NCBI GenBank assembly: GCA_023334545.1
Contig: JAADVB010000075.1
Coordinates: 1 to 64,000, forward strand
Reading direction: 5' to 3'
From: Salisapilia sapeloensis
Lineage: Eukaryota; Oomycota; Peronosporomycetes; Peronosporales; Salisapiliaceae
DNA length: 64,000 bases
This document shows, one piece after another, positions 1 through 10,831 of this stretch. The notes under the pieces were generated by a model. It was not told the DNA's origin. It ran no database searches and saw nothing but the letters and a program-made list of their open reading frames with translations. Position numbers and translations under genes: made by a program. The stretch's first letter is position 1. Each line of letters starts with the position of its first letter.

Positions 1-464
1 TCGCGCCAACGAGAACACGCCTCTAGTCTAGTGTCGATAATGCAGTTGCTTCGCCTTGTGCCTCCATCAAGCGTACGCTCGGGACTGCACGCACACACAA
101 GCAGCTCAAGAGCAATGAATGGAAAGCTAGATTTTGCCATACACCCACTACTTTTGATCATGCTCTCGCACTCTTTACTATCTACAGATTTATAGGAAGG
201 CAATGAGCGTCTATTGTCATAGAAAGGCTCTTGCGGATGAAACTAGCTATATCTAAACTAAAGATGTTGGTGAAGAATAAAAATAGCGGTAGCTGATCCG
301 AATCGGCTATTCTCAATGAACGTAGAATTTGCCGATTCGATTATCAAGAATACAATTACATAAGATGATTGCTTAATAATGCTGAATCAGTATGCAGCGC
401 AAACACAGTCTTAATTGCATAGTATCAAGTTGAAGTTACTTTCCCTAGATTACAACAAGCCGAA
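1..464. other. Left-edge intergenic stretch without a supported gene
   Basis: No open frame of convincing length or codon pattern is seen here. The right half carries one copy of a dispersed degenerate repeat (see 290-400). The stretch is more AT-rich than the coding DNA and includes the 5' flank and probable promoter of the TPR gene that starts at 465. I recognise no TATA box or other core promoter element with confidence. Confidence 0.6.
290..400. repeat. Dispersed degenerate repeat, copy 1
   Basis: About 110 nt that align by eye with 34191-34290. Shared blocks include attctca, gattcgatt, tcaagaata and tacataag, followed by atgctga. Inside the copy, cgaatcggc and gccgattcg form an inverted pair, so the element could fold as a hairpin. 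The divergence suggests an old element, possibly MITE-like. No coding capacity is visible. Confidence 0.55.
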
Positions 465-3400
465 ATGGAGGAAAGTAGATTTATTGATGCTGCTGCGCGC
501 TTGCACACTCGATTGCTTCAATGGATCAAAGACATCTCAGCCGTAGACACAAAAGAAGCAGATCGAGCAAGCCAAGGGCTACAAGAGCTACAGCACGCGT
601 TGGAAGCGTACGAATCGCAGCGCGTGCTCGTGCTCGATAGCTGGCAGCTCATGGATAGTGGCATTGATGTATACAATGCAGCTCGTAAAGCATTCATAAA
701 CCTCCCACACGTCTCTGAAAGCGACCTAGGACATCACATTCGCTTCCAACTTGCACGCGCACGTTATATCGCTGCTCGGATCATGCACTTATCTCTCTCC
801 TGTTCCACTGCAGACAAAGCCCACGATCAGACTAGACACAAGCAATTAAACGCAAACTACCTGAACCAATGTATCGATGTGCTCCGGTCATTCGCTCGAG
901 TGGGAGCAGTGCTGCTCGAACTCGCTAGTCACGACCCGAATCGATCCGATGAGTACCTTTCCTTGGCACAAGACGTGTTCGAGCGAGTGCAAAGTATATG
1001 GTCTGGCATCGGACTTGCTCATCTCGCAAGGTACAAAGTCGGAATGGAACTAGAAGAAGTACTGAGTGACTTGTGGACATGCTGGATGGATCGAATCCGT
1101 GTGAACCAGCTCGTAGCATCTCGTCAGGAACAAGTACTAGATAGCGTACGCGAGCTCCAGACGTTGCTACCGTACCTCCCTGCTTATACAAATGACTTTC
1201 TGGAGATGACAAAGAGAGTGAGTGATAGCTATAAGCAGCAGAGAGATGATAAGAGTCTCGCAGTGTTCACGGAAGAAGTGCTGCGGACATACGAACTCCT
1301 CGAGGGAGACATATCCTTCACAAGTGACTCTGATACGCACGCTACGAAGCAGCATATCGTCTTAAATTACTTAGAAACGCTTATTAAGGTAAAAGACGTG
1401 GAGCGTGCAGAGGCATGCTTTGCTTTGCTGCCAAACTCGAACGATGCCAAGGCACTAGCTGCCTTGGTAGCAGTCTACGTCCATACAGAGCTGTATGACA
1501 AGGCTCGGCGTACACTAGTAGCTCTATTTGAGCTAGGAAACTTACAAGAATCGTTCAAAGGCGTTCGAATGTACGTCCAGGCTTGTCACTATAGTGATAA
1601 AGCACTAGAAATCTATCAAGAGCTGCACAAATACCACGGAGCAAAGTCTTTGGAAGTAAGTGTCGAGATGGCATGCAACTTGGTAGATGCAGAAGGCAGA
1701 GAAAAACGACGAGTCGCAAGAAAGGAGCTGGAACGTGTAGCTACGTTCATCTGTGATACAAAGAGGTACCAAGTCAAACAGACTTGTGTCGACGTTTTGA
1801 TGGAAATGTGTGACTTGTGATATTGAATATAGTGAAGGTGAGCACTCGGTTTTACTAGATAAAGTGTTCCATACGATCCTGGACGCGGCACGACGCTGTT
1901 TTAACGAGAATGCAACCGAGGTACCATTGTATTATGATGATCTAAAAGCTGCTAACTCACTATACAACCATCAGGAATGCTTGGAGTGGGCAAAGACCGG
2001 GTATGACCTCGCCAGGAACGATGAACTCGCGTCCATCTACCAAAGGCAAGACAAGCATACCTTTCGATGCATTAAAACACATTTTCATAACGACATTTAC
2101 ATGTTTCCAGGGTGCTTGCACTCACACACATGAGACTTGGACATCAGGAGCAAGCACTCCAGTACGCAACCCAGGCGCATGCGTGTCAAAAGTCCAAGCC
2201 TTCGCTCTACTGCCTCTTCCAAGTGACTTTCCACTCCGATCATCCAAATGTCGATGAGCTGCACAATATTCTCAATCAGCTCCAGTCCCGAGATGACTTC
2301 CAAATCAAAGACCTCGTGGTCTTCGTGAAAGCTGCAACTGAGATGCAGACCACTGCCGACCGTTCGTTCCTTCTTAAGCTTATGGACGACCTCTGCAGCC
2401 ACTTGAAGGATGGTAAAGCTGCAAAAGAGAACCTACCAGTCGAGTACATCCTCCAGGACACAGCTCAACTAGCCTACAACTCCATTCTCCACTCGAATAC
2501 TGATCAAAAGAGTGACTCGACTTCGACAAATACCTTTGCCACCGCCTTTCGACGATACGCACACATACTAGTAGAGCTATCGACTGAGAGTCCTCCACCG
2601 TCAGATCAATTTACAGATTTTGCTGCCATCTACCAATGGTTCTACGCCACCAGGTGCGTATATATCCATTTAGACAAGAGCATGTACATCTACTAGACTC
2701 TCGAGTAGTTTCATGGTGGGTAAGACGACGGAAGACGCTTCCTTCTTCATTCTAGCTGCCGATATAGCACATCTAGCGTTCATTAGATTAGGAGATAGAT
2801 CCCCTCTACTAGATCGAGAAGCACAAAGTCTGCTAGCAGCTATTAGCTCCTGGATGAGTCGATTCGAAGAACTAGATCAAACGCAATTACGAAGCATCCT
2901 TACGCTCGTGTCGAGGTATGAGCAACTAGTCAAGAGCGACAGGATGGCAGACGATGTCAAGGAGTATCTAGTACGCTCCTAAGAGATCATCCTCATTACT
3001 TTTTATAACAGCTCGAGAGTAGACAAAGAGCCATGTTGCTTGCCAAGTACGTCTACTAGAGGCTGAACCGGATGAACTCTTTCAGCTATGCCAGAGTCGT
3101 CTACGTCCGGATGTGAAGATATATGAACAGCTAGCAGGCACATCTCTCTTGTATCATGCTGTCTACACAGATCAAGTGCTCATCAGCTTTTTGCCGTTAG
3201 AACTCGTTCTCTACGCTATCAAGTTCGAAGAAGCTTTTCATGTACAAGCTACTCCTCATCTCCGTCTACATAAGCTACTCAACTTCATACATCATAGGCA
3301 CAAGCCAAGTATCGTAAACTAGCCAGTGACCTCTTTCGTCATGCGTAAGCCTCTTCCTTTTACAAGAGTCCAAGTCGTTGGGTTCATTAGCGTTCAATAG

Positions 3401-3749
3401 TCTCCAGCTTTCACTTCAGCACGACTATGTCTCATCTGAACGAGTCAGCTACCTCTTCCGTCGGCTTATTGACTTGGCCGAATCCAAAGCGTCTGCATAC
3501 GAATGGTTCCAGCAACTTGTCCAACTGTCCGATAGCATCGCTTTGGACCTAACCGAGGCAGACACGGAGTGGTTTGTCGGTCGTGCTTGGAACATGGTAA
3601 ATACTAGACATTTATAAGCGTAGTCTGTAGTTATCTAGAGCTTAAATATGTAGGGTGTCCGATGCCATCGCAGTGAGGAAACACCAGACGCCAAGAGGTT
3701 CTTGAGTATGGCGCTATCCATCTTGGGTACGATGAGAACTATGACTTGA
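465..3749 (+). CDS. SPO22/ZIP4/TEX11-like TPR protein, probable meiotic crossover factor
   Basis: Seven exons: 465-1765, 1833-2045, 2111-2653, 2709-2970, 3023-3308, 3367-3596 and 3654-3749. They give 976 aa. The protein is helical throughout, with TPR-like pairs of helices (for example LAALVAVYVHTELYDKARRT and HMRLGHQEQALQYATQAHA). The length and the spread of degenerate TPRs fit the SPO22/ZIP4/TEX11 family. Known members are about 900-1000 aa and act in the ZMM pathway that promotes meiotic crossovers on chromosome axes. The ATG at 465 is the first in frame. Intron 2 (2046-2110) has a GC donor. The acceptor of intron 3 could also be at 2696, which keeps the frame and adds four residues. The assignment rests on overall character rather than a diagnostic motif, so another TPR scaffold is possible. 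Confidence 0.55.
2046..2110 (+). other. GC-AG intron inside the ZIP4-like gene
   Basis: The reading frame needs a splice between ATCTACCAAAG and GGTGCTTGCACTC. The only donor that joins the flanking exons in phase is GCAAGA, with a normal TTTCCAG acceptor. The junction encodes Ile-Tyr-Gln-Arg-Val-Leu-Ala. Intron length is 65 nt, like its neighbours. Confidence 0.6.
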
Positions 3750-4224
3750 AAGACTTCTAAGACCAAGCTGACAGACGTTCCATTTATGTAGATAAACATG
3801 CCCAACTCTCTAGTCGCATGAAAGCAGACATGCAACAGCAGTACCATCACTTTATCTCGTCTCGACAGTAGCTCTAGCTTCCCTTCCATCTATAACTCCA
3901 TCCAACGCGCAATCCAACACTTTTTACCAACTCCATAAACTCCATCAGCCTACATGGACATGTACAAACACCCACATACTTTCTAATATGTCTTATGCTA
4001 CCATACACCCTCGCATGACTGGAGCATGCGGTACACTAGACTGATCGAATATCCAGACCTGATCCATACGGTACGCAATAGAGTGAGTAAGATAGACAGA
4101 TTAGTTCAAAACTGTCCGAATCCTAATAAACAATCTTCGGTCGAACCGCGTGGCCACGTCCTAGTCTTCCAACTGGATTCCCTGCCTCTTCTTAGGACAC
4201 CACTTTTGCTCTGCTATCGTAACC
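3750..4224. other. Intergenic stretch between the ZIP4-like and ERD2-like genes
   Basis: 475 nt with no convincing coding frame on either strand. Several short frames exist (for example 4026-4244), but none shows a family signature or a splice partner. It could hold a small alternative last exon of the ZIP4-like gene: a donor at 3726 and an acceptor near 3761 are present, but the TGA at 3747 is the simpler end. Confidence 0.4.
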
Positions 4225-5397
4225 ATGGACATGTCCAAGGATAAATACCCCGGCGCGTACGTTTCTACTTGATATCGTCTTGATAAGACTACACGTGGAC
4301 GAAAAGATCGGCCGGAAGGACGCCGAGTCGAGACTGACACGTTTATCCTGCTCATAGCGCGCTTTTGACCAAACACAAGCGTAATATCGCTCTCTGGTCC
4401 GGCTTCTTCGTCGTCGTGCTCTTCTGCTACCATCTCTTTAGCGATGGCGACTTCTCTTTCCTCATGGTACGCACTCCCATCATATCTCGTCTAGATACTT
4501 TATTAACCCACAAGTAGACATTCGGTGCCTTTGTACGTGCCTTTGGCTTTGGCGTTCTCATCTTCAAAGCCTTCTCCCAGCGCTCTGTTTCAGGTACTTG
4601 CATTTGGAGCTACAAGATGGATGGCACATGACAAAATGACATAGGACTATCGCTCAAGACGCTGGAGATCTATGCTTTCGTCTTCATCTTCCGACTCAGC
4701 TCCATCCTGCGTTACCAGGGCTACTTGCCATACGACAGTAGCGGCGATTGGCTCTACTCGTTCCTCGAAGTTGCGGCCTTAGCCATGTGCGGCGTCGTCA
4801 TCTACCTTGTCACTTCCCGCTTTAACTCCACGTACGAGCTCCGATACGACAGCTTTGGCTGGCTACACATTCCCACGGAACTCGGAGCCCTCTACCTCAT
4901 CGTTCCATGCGTCCTCCTCGCCATGGTACCTAGTCATCCTCATACCAAACACGCCCGACGCTCATTTAAAAAACGTAGCTGATCCATCCGAATTTGAACC
5001 GTAACTGGCTAGCAGACGTCGCGTGGACGATTGCTCTGTACCTGGAGGCAGTGGCAATCATGCCGCAGCTCTTTATGTTCCAGAAGAGAGTACGTCACCA
5101 TCGCTTTCTAGTATGAATAGAAACTAATTTCGATTGTAGGGAGGCGGCGCAGTCGAGTCATGCATCTCGCACTTTGTCTACGCACTAGCGTTCGGCAGTT
5201 TCTTGCACCTTGTCTTTTGGTTCTCTTCGTACCATGAGCTAGGCGACAAGGACGCCGGGCAGCACGTCGGGTACACGGTCATCCTGGTCCAGATTGGCCA
5301 CATGCTCATGATGGCCGACTTCCTCTACTACTACTTCAAGAGCATGACTGAAGGTGGGCCGATGATGCTTCCGACGCACGGCGGGTACATGGCTTAA
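4225..5397 (+). CDS. ERD2-like K/HDEL receptor family membrane protein
   Basis: Six exons: 4225-4256, 4358-4466, 4518-4593, 4645-4925, 4979-5089 and 5140-5397. They give 288 aa. The hydrophobic protein carries ERD2 family hallmarks: a GLSLKTLEIYAFVF-like segment, DVAWTIALYLEAVAIMPQL (compare LWTFSIYLESVAILPQLFM in animal KDEL receptors) and the following FMFQKRGGG segment before another hydrophobic stretch. About seven membrane spans are expected. Family members sit in the Golgi and ER and return escaped luminal proteins to the ER. This one is longer than the classic 212-aa receptors, with an N-terminal extension like the ERD2-like branch found in plants and protists, so its ligand may differ. 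All five donors begin GTAC. The 32-nt first exon rests on splice phase alone. Confidence 0.75.
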
Positions 5398-5584
5398 GGC
5401 ACTAGTTCTAGCACTTGAATACACGTCCGAAAGGCCTTTGAAATCGTAAAAAAAAGTAAACTGTATTCGTCACCGTCCATTCTTCTTTCGATGCAACCAA
5501 AACCATACAAGAACGTTTTGGCTAGATGACAAGCTTAAGATATTTCTTTCATGAAAGAAATCAAAAATGCAGAAACACGAGCCC

Positions 5585-6781
5585 TTAGTACTCTTCTTCT
5601 AGACCGAGATCTAACGTCGAGCGATCAATGTCTGGTCCCAAGAGTCGATCCGCCTTGGCACTCTGCCACAGACCTTCCTGGTTCTCCAGAGTCTTCACGC
5701 CGATGCATGTATCACACACGCGATATTTATCTTTCGAGCGGAAGCCAGAAGACAGCTGACGTTGCTGTGCAAGGGCTTCTTGTCCGTCCGGTGCGAATGG
5801 AAGATACCGCTTGTGCTTGCGGCAGCTGGAGCAACACGCTCGTCCGCACAGACGGCAGTGGTGGCCTCGACTTAATAGACCAAAAGGTTTCATACACGCC
5901 ATGCAGGTCTTTTGGATTGCCAACGACACCTTCCTCGGCGGGTGGACGATGAACTGAGCCAAGTAGGCGAGTTGGGGTTGCGTCAATTGGTGCAGCAAGC
6001 TCTGTCCGTCGTCATTCCGAAGATCTAAGCGAGCTTGATGATGGACTAGGAATGCCGCCGTCTTCCATAAGTTCTGTGTGACGGCAATGTGCAGTACCGA
6101 GTTTCCGTGGGCGTCCACCGTGTCGATGTCGCAGCCGTGCTTGAGCAAGAGACGTACGATGGTCGGTTCATCTTCCTGAGCAGTTAAGACGTGGGCAATG
6201 ATAGGGAAGATGTTGGTACGGCTCTTTGCCGTCGGGTTGGCACCTCGCCGCAGCAAGAGGGCTACGACGGCTGCCGCATCGGGCGTATTGGATGTCGCGG
6301 CAAAGTGCAGCGGCGTGTTGCCATTCCGGTCAGGGCAACTGATCAGCGGCTTGAACTCGGGTGTTGTGAGTATTCGCACGGCTTCTAGACGACCGTATCT
6401 AGCGGCGAGATGCAGCGCGATCTGTTGCTGTCGATAAGAAGCCATGGACGCGAGGTCGATGGCTCGACCGTCGTACATGGCGAGTAGCGAGAGTAGGACA
6501 CCCGGGTCGCCTCTTTTCGCGGCTCGGTGCAGTGCCGTGTACCCTCCATTGTCCGGTTTGTACGGGTGGTATCCTAGCTTCTTCCACTTGGAAGCTGTCG
6601 TAATAGAATTCTGTAGACTGGCGCTCTCGCGGATGGAGTGGAGGCCAGACAGGGTTTTTGAAAGGTGTTTGGAAACGTGCTCGCTCGCCTGCCACGAGTG
6701 GAGGCGGCGTAGGGTGGCGGGCACTTCGTAGTCCGAGTCCATCGTGGACGTGGACGTGAAGGAGCTTTCATCCCTCGACAT
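5585..6781 (-). CDS. Ankyrin-repeat protein with C-terminal FYVE zinc finger
   Basis: Single exon, 398 aa from the ATG at 6781. After an S/T-rich N-terminus there are about five to six ankyrin repeats (GGYTALHRAAKRGD, IALHLAARYGRLEAVRIL, NGNTPLHFAATSN, HGNSVLHIAVTQN, DGQSLLHQL) at residues 80-275. A FYVE-type finger follows: CMACMKPF, then RGHHCRLCGRACCSSC and a closing CDTC. The RGHHCRLCG block matches the R(R/K)HHCR signature that binds phosphatidylinositol 3-phosphate, so the protein probably sits on endosomes. Ankyrin-FYVE combinations are common in oomycetes. The function of this member is unknown. Confidence 0.8.
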   Translation of the reverse strand: MSRDESSFTSTSTMDSDYEVPATLRRLHSWQASEHVSKHLSKTLSGLHSIRESASLQNSITTASKWKKLGYHPYKPDNGGYTALHRAAKRGDPGVLLSLLAMYDGRAIDLASMASYRQQQIALHLAARYGRLEAVRILTTPEFKPLISCPDRNGNTPLHFAATSNTPDAAAVVALLLRRGANPTAKSRTNIFPIIAHVLTAQEDEPTIVRLLLKHGCDIDTVDAHGNSVLHIAVTQNLWKTAAFLVHHQARLDLRNDDGQSLLHQLTQPQLAYLAQFIVHPPRKVSLAIQKTCMACMKPFGLLSRGHHCRLCGRACCSSCRKHKRYLPFAPDGQEALAQQRQLSSGFRSKDKYRVCDTCIGVKTLENQEGLWQSAKADRLLGPDIDRSTLDLGLEEEY

Positions 6782-6859
6782 TGGTCGAAAGGCTCGTACG
6801 ACTTGACACCTGTGCGTATAAAATGGCAATGTGCCGTCCGAATCGACTCTAGTCCCAGC

Positions 6860-7312
6860 CTATGCTGCCGCTTGCTCTTGTGAAAGGGGACTCGTATCAA
6901 GGAGCGCTTGATGGCAGCCAAGGTGCGTGACGGGCTCACTAGTCTTCGACTCCAGCGAGAAGAATGAATTTTGCCCTTCTCTTGTTGTTTATATGTGACT
7001 GACGCCTGGCTATGCAGTGGGTTCAGGTGATCGAGCGCTTTGTCCGGCAAGGAGCGTCTGCTTCGTACGAGCTCTAGATCCTTTCGACTGCAATGGCGCA
7101 GATAACCGAGATAGATAAAACGGTAGGTGACGGCAATATGCAAAGTGTCTACTACCGAGATCTACATGTAAAAGTTCGACAATCGTAGTGCGTACCGGAT
7201 CCTTCGGTGTAAGTAGCAACATGAAAAATTGGGAATGAGTAACGAGTCTGCGGACGAGAACCAGGTTCTTTAGGAGCATCGAGTCGATGTGTCCAACGTC
7301 CTTGTCTTGCAT
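6860..7312 (-). CDS. Small three-exon gene, unknown function
   Basis: Exons 7312-7196, 7161-7004 and 6938-6860 join in phase to give 117 aa. It begins MQDKDVGHIDSMLLKN and ends SPLSQEQAAA. The first intron is only 34 nt (GTACGC donor, GTAG acceptor); the second is 65 nt. No domain is recognised. The middle part is basic and aromatic (YRFIYLGYLRHCSRKDLELV). It lies between the ankyrin-FYVE gene and, head to head, the HPS3-like gene, whose start is 108 nt away. Evidence is limited to frame and splice-phase agreement, so it could be a mis-joined model. Confidence 0.4.
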
Positions 7313-7420
7313 CTCGCAATCTTCGAGAAGCGTTTATCTAGTTAGTTGAATGAGGTCGCATGTAGCCATACGGTAGGTTCACTTGACACGCATCTCATCA
7401 CAATAAAAATTCACCAGGAG

Positions 7421-10400
7421 ATGCAGATCTTTAGTCGAGCTCTCTCGCTTGGAGAAGCACCACGAACAGCTAGTGTGACTAGCGCATGTCAGTCCACTGC
7501 AGACGGTACGTTCGCTGTCGCGAGTGGGGCTGTGCTACGCGTGTATGCTGGCGCGTGCGGCATCCTCCTCCATGAATTCCCGACGCTACATGCTCGCGTC
7601 TTGGCCGTGCACTACACGAGCCTACCGGACTGTCTCGTGACACTCGAAAGCGACGGACAGGATCTGCTCGATGCAGAGATCTACCTGTGTGTCTATCACG
7701 ATTGGCGCCAGCGACAGCGCGTGAGAGGATATACACTTCCATTGGGATCTCTCGAAAGCCCAACCGCCGAGAGATTAGCCAACCGAGTCGCAGTCTGCAG
7801 CACGACAGGTCGAGTCGTTGTCGCCACCGGGTCCTCGTTGAACGTATGGCAGTGCAGTCGCGGCTTCTTTGAGCACGTGCTGGAGCTCACAGTCGACTTG
7901 ACACAGCGATCGGCGTACCATCAGATCGAGTTCGTCGCGATTGATGGAAGCTACCTAGCCTACGGGTCCTCCACTGAAGTGCGTGTGCTAGAGATCCATG
8001 TAACAACGACAGAATCAGCGAAAGCTAACTACAGTTCAGTCGAGACGGAGGAACAAGAGGAAGACGGGATGCAACTACGGACACGAGCGGATTTGTACAA
8101 GATCCCAGAAGTACGTATTCCTAGCGCCAACTTTGAAGGGGCAGAGGAAGATCCTGTGACAAACGACCGAGATGTGTTCGAAGAGGAAGATCAGGTGCCG
8201 CTCGTGCTCGGACGAGATGAAGCGCAGGAGGAACAAGAGATCTTAGCCGGACTCTTGCGACCGACTGACGTGCGTGTGAACCAGGCACAAGGCTACCACG
8301 TCAGCAGCGATGGCATGCGGATGCTACTACGACGCTTCGTCCCTCCCAACCAACGACTACAGTCCTTGCGCTTCCTCCCAGAGACCGTGGAAGGCGCCAA
8401 AGGTCACGCTCGTTTGCTCGTACAGTCTCGTTGTCATGCTTTTGTCTACTTCTTCCTCTCCGCCGAAGCAGATCTCACGCGCAAGCACATGGCGCGCAAA
8501 GTCCTCGGTCGTGGCGATGGTTCATGGGCTGAAAAGCTCCAGTGGTCCGTCCAGCCACGTCGAGAGACGAGTCGTGTCGTTGTCCAATACTCGTTCAAGT
8601 CCAGCGCCACGAGTGTCGCAGCTAACAGCAGCTTCCTCTTCGTCGCGACGAGGAAAGAGCTTCAGATATGGACGATTTGGAGTCCATGCCAGTACTTGGC
8701 GACGCGAAAAGTGTTTTCCGAGTCGCAAGTGCCGCAACCATCGCAGCCGCAGCTTCTGTCGGTCGTCCCATTACCGTATGCAGCCAAGAGTATGGCAGCA
8801 TTAGACTCGTATCTCATCCTCCTTCCTCCTCATCGAGAAGAAATGGTTCGAATGAGCGACTTTTACGTCCGATCCGAGAGCGAAGCAGCAGTCGATTTAC
8901 TTCCAGAGAATGAAATCGACTTAAGGACGCAAGTAGAACCGAAGCGTCATAAAGGCGCGATGCTCGTGCTACAACAGAACGCTCCGTCTGCCATCTTCCA
9001 AAACGTCCGCACAGCCATCGCATCTCTTGAGACAGTCGGTCAGAGCCACATTGACGTCCTCCTAAGTCTCTTCTCCCTCTATCGTTTCCGCGCAGATGCG
9101 ACGTTCCAAAGGAGTAAGAAGAAATCATTGAATGACCAGGAACGAGTAGCATTGCAGGTAGAAACACGGCAGTATGGGAAGCTAGCAAGAGCGAGTGCAG
9201 GTGTCCTCGCGCACTTGTTCGTGTCGTCGGAACAAGTGAATTTGTCTCGTGCAGCACACTTGTTCGTCGTGTCAGACGTTCCATCCGAGACGGCAGTGCA
9301 GACGCTTGAAGATGTAGAGGGTGTAGACGAAGTAGACGTACAAAAGGGCGTGCAGACGTACCTCGAAGCCTTTGCATTGGCACCAAACGCCGTTGTGACG
9401 GACGACTCCTTCCGCACAAAGGTCTTGGAACACTACAAAGCACTCGGATCATCCGATCTTGCGTCGCTGATGCTCCAGTCTCGTCTAGACTGGAGTCCAT
9501 CCGACCTGGAATTTGCCTTCCAAGCGTTGGAAGGAGATGTATTCGTAGTAGAAGCTGCACGACTAGTGCTGCTAGTCCAAGGTCTCGAGAGCACAGCGTC
9601 AGGCGCTTTTATAGATGAGTGTAGTCGTGATAAAGTATCGAGTCAATTGGATTTGTTGCTGGAGAGAGGACGAGAGGAGACGATAGAGCTATGTGTGAAA
9701 CATCCAGAGCTACTAGAATCGACAGACGGGAAAGGTGTGTCTGTCTTGGCGACTGTCTTACTCGACTCACAGCCAAGTGTGCTGCTCCAAGTGCTGCAAA
9801 AGCTATTTGGAACGAACGTAAAGCAGCAGAGAGGACTGCAGCCGACTCTATTATACTGTCTACAGCTACTGGGCTCCACTGCAGCCGATAGCGTCCAACG
9901 CATCTCGCACTGGATGAACGACAAGGATGCAGTCGTGGAGGCTGCGTTGGATGGCTTCAAGGACCAAGATCTGGCGCTACTAAGCTTCCTCCTCTATGTC
10001 CTAGGAGAAAGAAGTCACGTCCAAGAGCTCGTGGATACGAGCCAAATCCCAGACGAAGACGAGGACGTCACGATGCTCTACCAAGCAGTCGCGACCGAGA
10101 CACTCTTGATCGGCATGGCACTGAGCCACCATCGCGACTGCCAAGATGAAACAATTACGCATCTACTGCCGTCTTCAACTGACGTAGAAGAGCAGCCTGC
10201 ATGGGTCCAGCAGCTTCTATCAACGCAAGAACCTGCCAACCTGCATCCGCTATTCACCAGGATGCTACAGTTGATGCAGCACCATGGCAACGTCCTCCCA
10301 CAACCTCTAATCAACGTATACGAAAAAGGCTCAAGCTCTCCGTTCTCGACACTCGTCGCACTCCTGTCGTTCCCTATGCTCTCTCGCACTCAAGATGCCC

Positions 10401-10726
10401 TACGTCTACTCTACACTCGACAAGACTTAAAGAAACTACTGCTTCCGTATGGAAAACACTTTTGTTCGACTCTAGACGAATGGAGGTTACTGCTCGAGAT
10501 GCTAGCAGACGATGACCGGGACGAAGAACAGGTGCTGGACCAAGTGCTCACGTACATTTGCTCGACACTCGGACCAGAGGAGCTTGTACAAGTGCTGCCG
10601 GAAGACGGAGATCTCGGGAGGTACATGGAGACATTGGAGCTCAACGTACGTCTGCAAAAGGCGCATGACAGTCGTCGTAGTCGACAGCCAATGCACTCGT
10701 TCCGTCAGCCACTCGTCATTCCGTAA
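7421..10726 (+). CDS. HPS3-like protein (BLOC-2 subunit)
   Basis: One long exon, 1101 aa from the ATG at 7421. An in-frame extension to 7346 has no ATG. The N-terminal half reads as a beta-propeller and follows the order of blocks in vertebrate HPS3: LHARVLAVHYT, then CLVTLES, YLCVYHDWR, VCSTTGRVVVATGSSLNVW and FVAIDGSYLAYGSSTEVRVL. The C-terminal half (about residue 600 on) is helical and solenoid-like. HPS3 is about 1000 aa in animals and, with HPS5 and HPS6, forms BLOC-2, which directs endosome-derived carriers to lysosome-related organelles. An acidic insert (EEEDQVPLVLGRDEAQEEQE) interrupts the propeller. The call rests on block similarity remembered from the animal proteins, and another coat-like protein cannot be excluded. 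Confidence 0.6.
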   Translation: MQIFSRALSLGEAPRTASVTSACQSTADGTFAVASGAVLRVYAGACGILLHEFPTLHARVLAVHYTSLPDCLVTLESDGQDLLDAEIYLCVYHDWRQRQRVRGYTLPLGSLESPTAERLANRVAVCSTTGRVVVATGSSLNVWQCSRGFFEHVLELTVDLTQRSAYHQIEFVAIDGSYLAYGSSTEVRVLEIHVTTTESAKANYSSVETEEQEEDGMQLRTRADLYKIPEVRIPSANFEGAEEDPVTNDRDVFEEEDQVPLVLGRDEAQEEQEILAGLLRPTDVRVNQAQGYHVSSDGMRMLLRRFVPPNQRLQSLRFLPETVEGAKGHARLLVQSRCHAFVYFFLSAEADLTRKHMARKVLGRGDGSWAEKLQWSVQPRRETSRVVVQYSFKSSATSVAANSSFLFVATRKELQIWTIWSPCQYLATRKVFSESQVPQPSQPQLLSVVPLPYAAKSMAALDSYLILLPPHREEMVRMSDFYVRSESEAAVDLLPENEIDLRTQVEPKRHKGAMLVLQQNAPSAIFQNVRTAIASLETVGQSHIDVLLSLFSLYRFRADATFQRSKKKSLNDQERVALQVETRQYGKLARASAGVLAHLFVSSEQVNLSRAAHLFVVSDVPSETAVQTLEDVEGVDEVDVQKGVQTYLEAFALAPNAVVTDDSFRTKVLEHYKALGSSDLASLMLQSRLDWSPSDLEFAFQALEGDVFVVEAARLVLLVQGLESTASGAFIDECSRDKVSSQLDLLLERGREETIELCVKHPELLESTDGKGVSVLATVLLDSQPSVLLQVLQKLFGTNVKQQRGLQPTLLYCLQLLGSTAADSVQRISHWMNDKDAVVEAALDGFKDQDLALLSFLLYVLGERSHVQELVDTSQIPDEDEDVTMLYQAVATETLLIGMALSHHRDCQDETITHLLPSSTDVEEQPAWVQQLLSTQEPANLHPLFTRMLQLMQHHGNVLPQPLINVYEKGSSSPFSTLVALLSFPMLSRTQDALRLLYTRQDLKKLLLPYGKHFCSTLDEWRLLLEMLADDDRDEEQVLDQVLTYICSTLGPEELVQVLPEDGDLGRYMETLELNVRLQKAHDSRRSRQPMHSFRQPLVIP

Positions 10727-10831
10727 TCGGCGGCAACGAAGTGTCCACGAGTGTCGAGGCACTTAGACCTCGGTCTTCTAGTAACTTGGTAATCGTTTCA
10801 ATGTACTGCTCTCTCGTTAGTCTTGTGTCTA

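Noticed and set aside
8814-9560. 248-codon open frame antisense to the HPS3-like gene
   Set aside because: The peptide is rich in R, L and S, as expected of an antisense shadow, with no domain or splice context.
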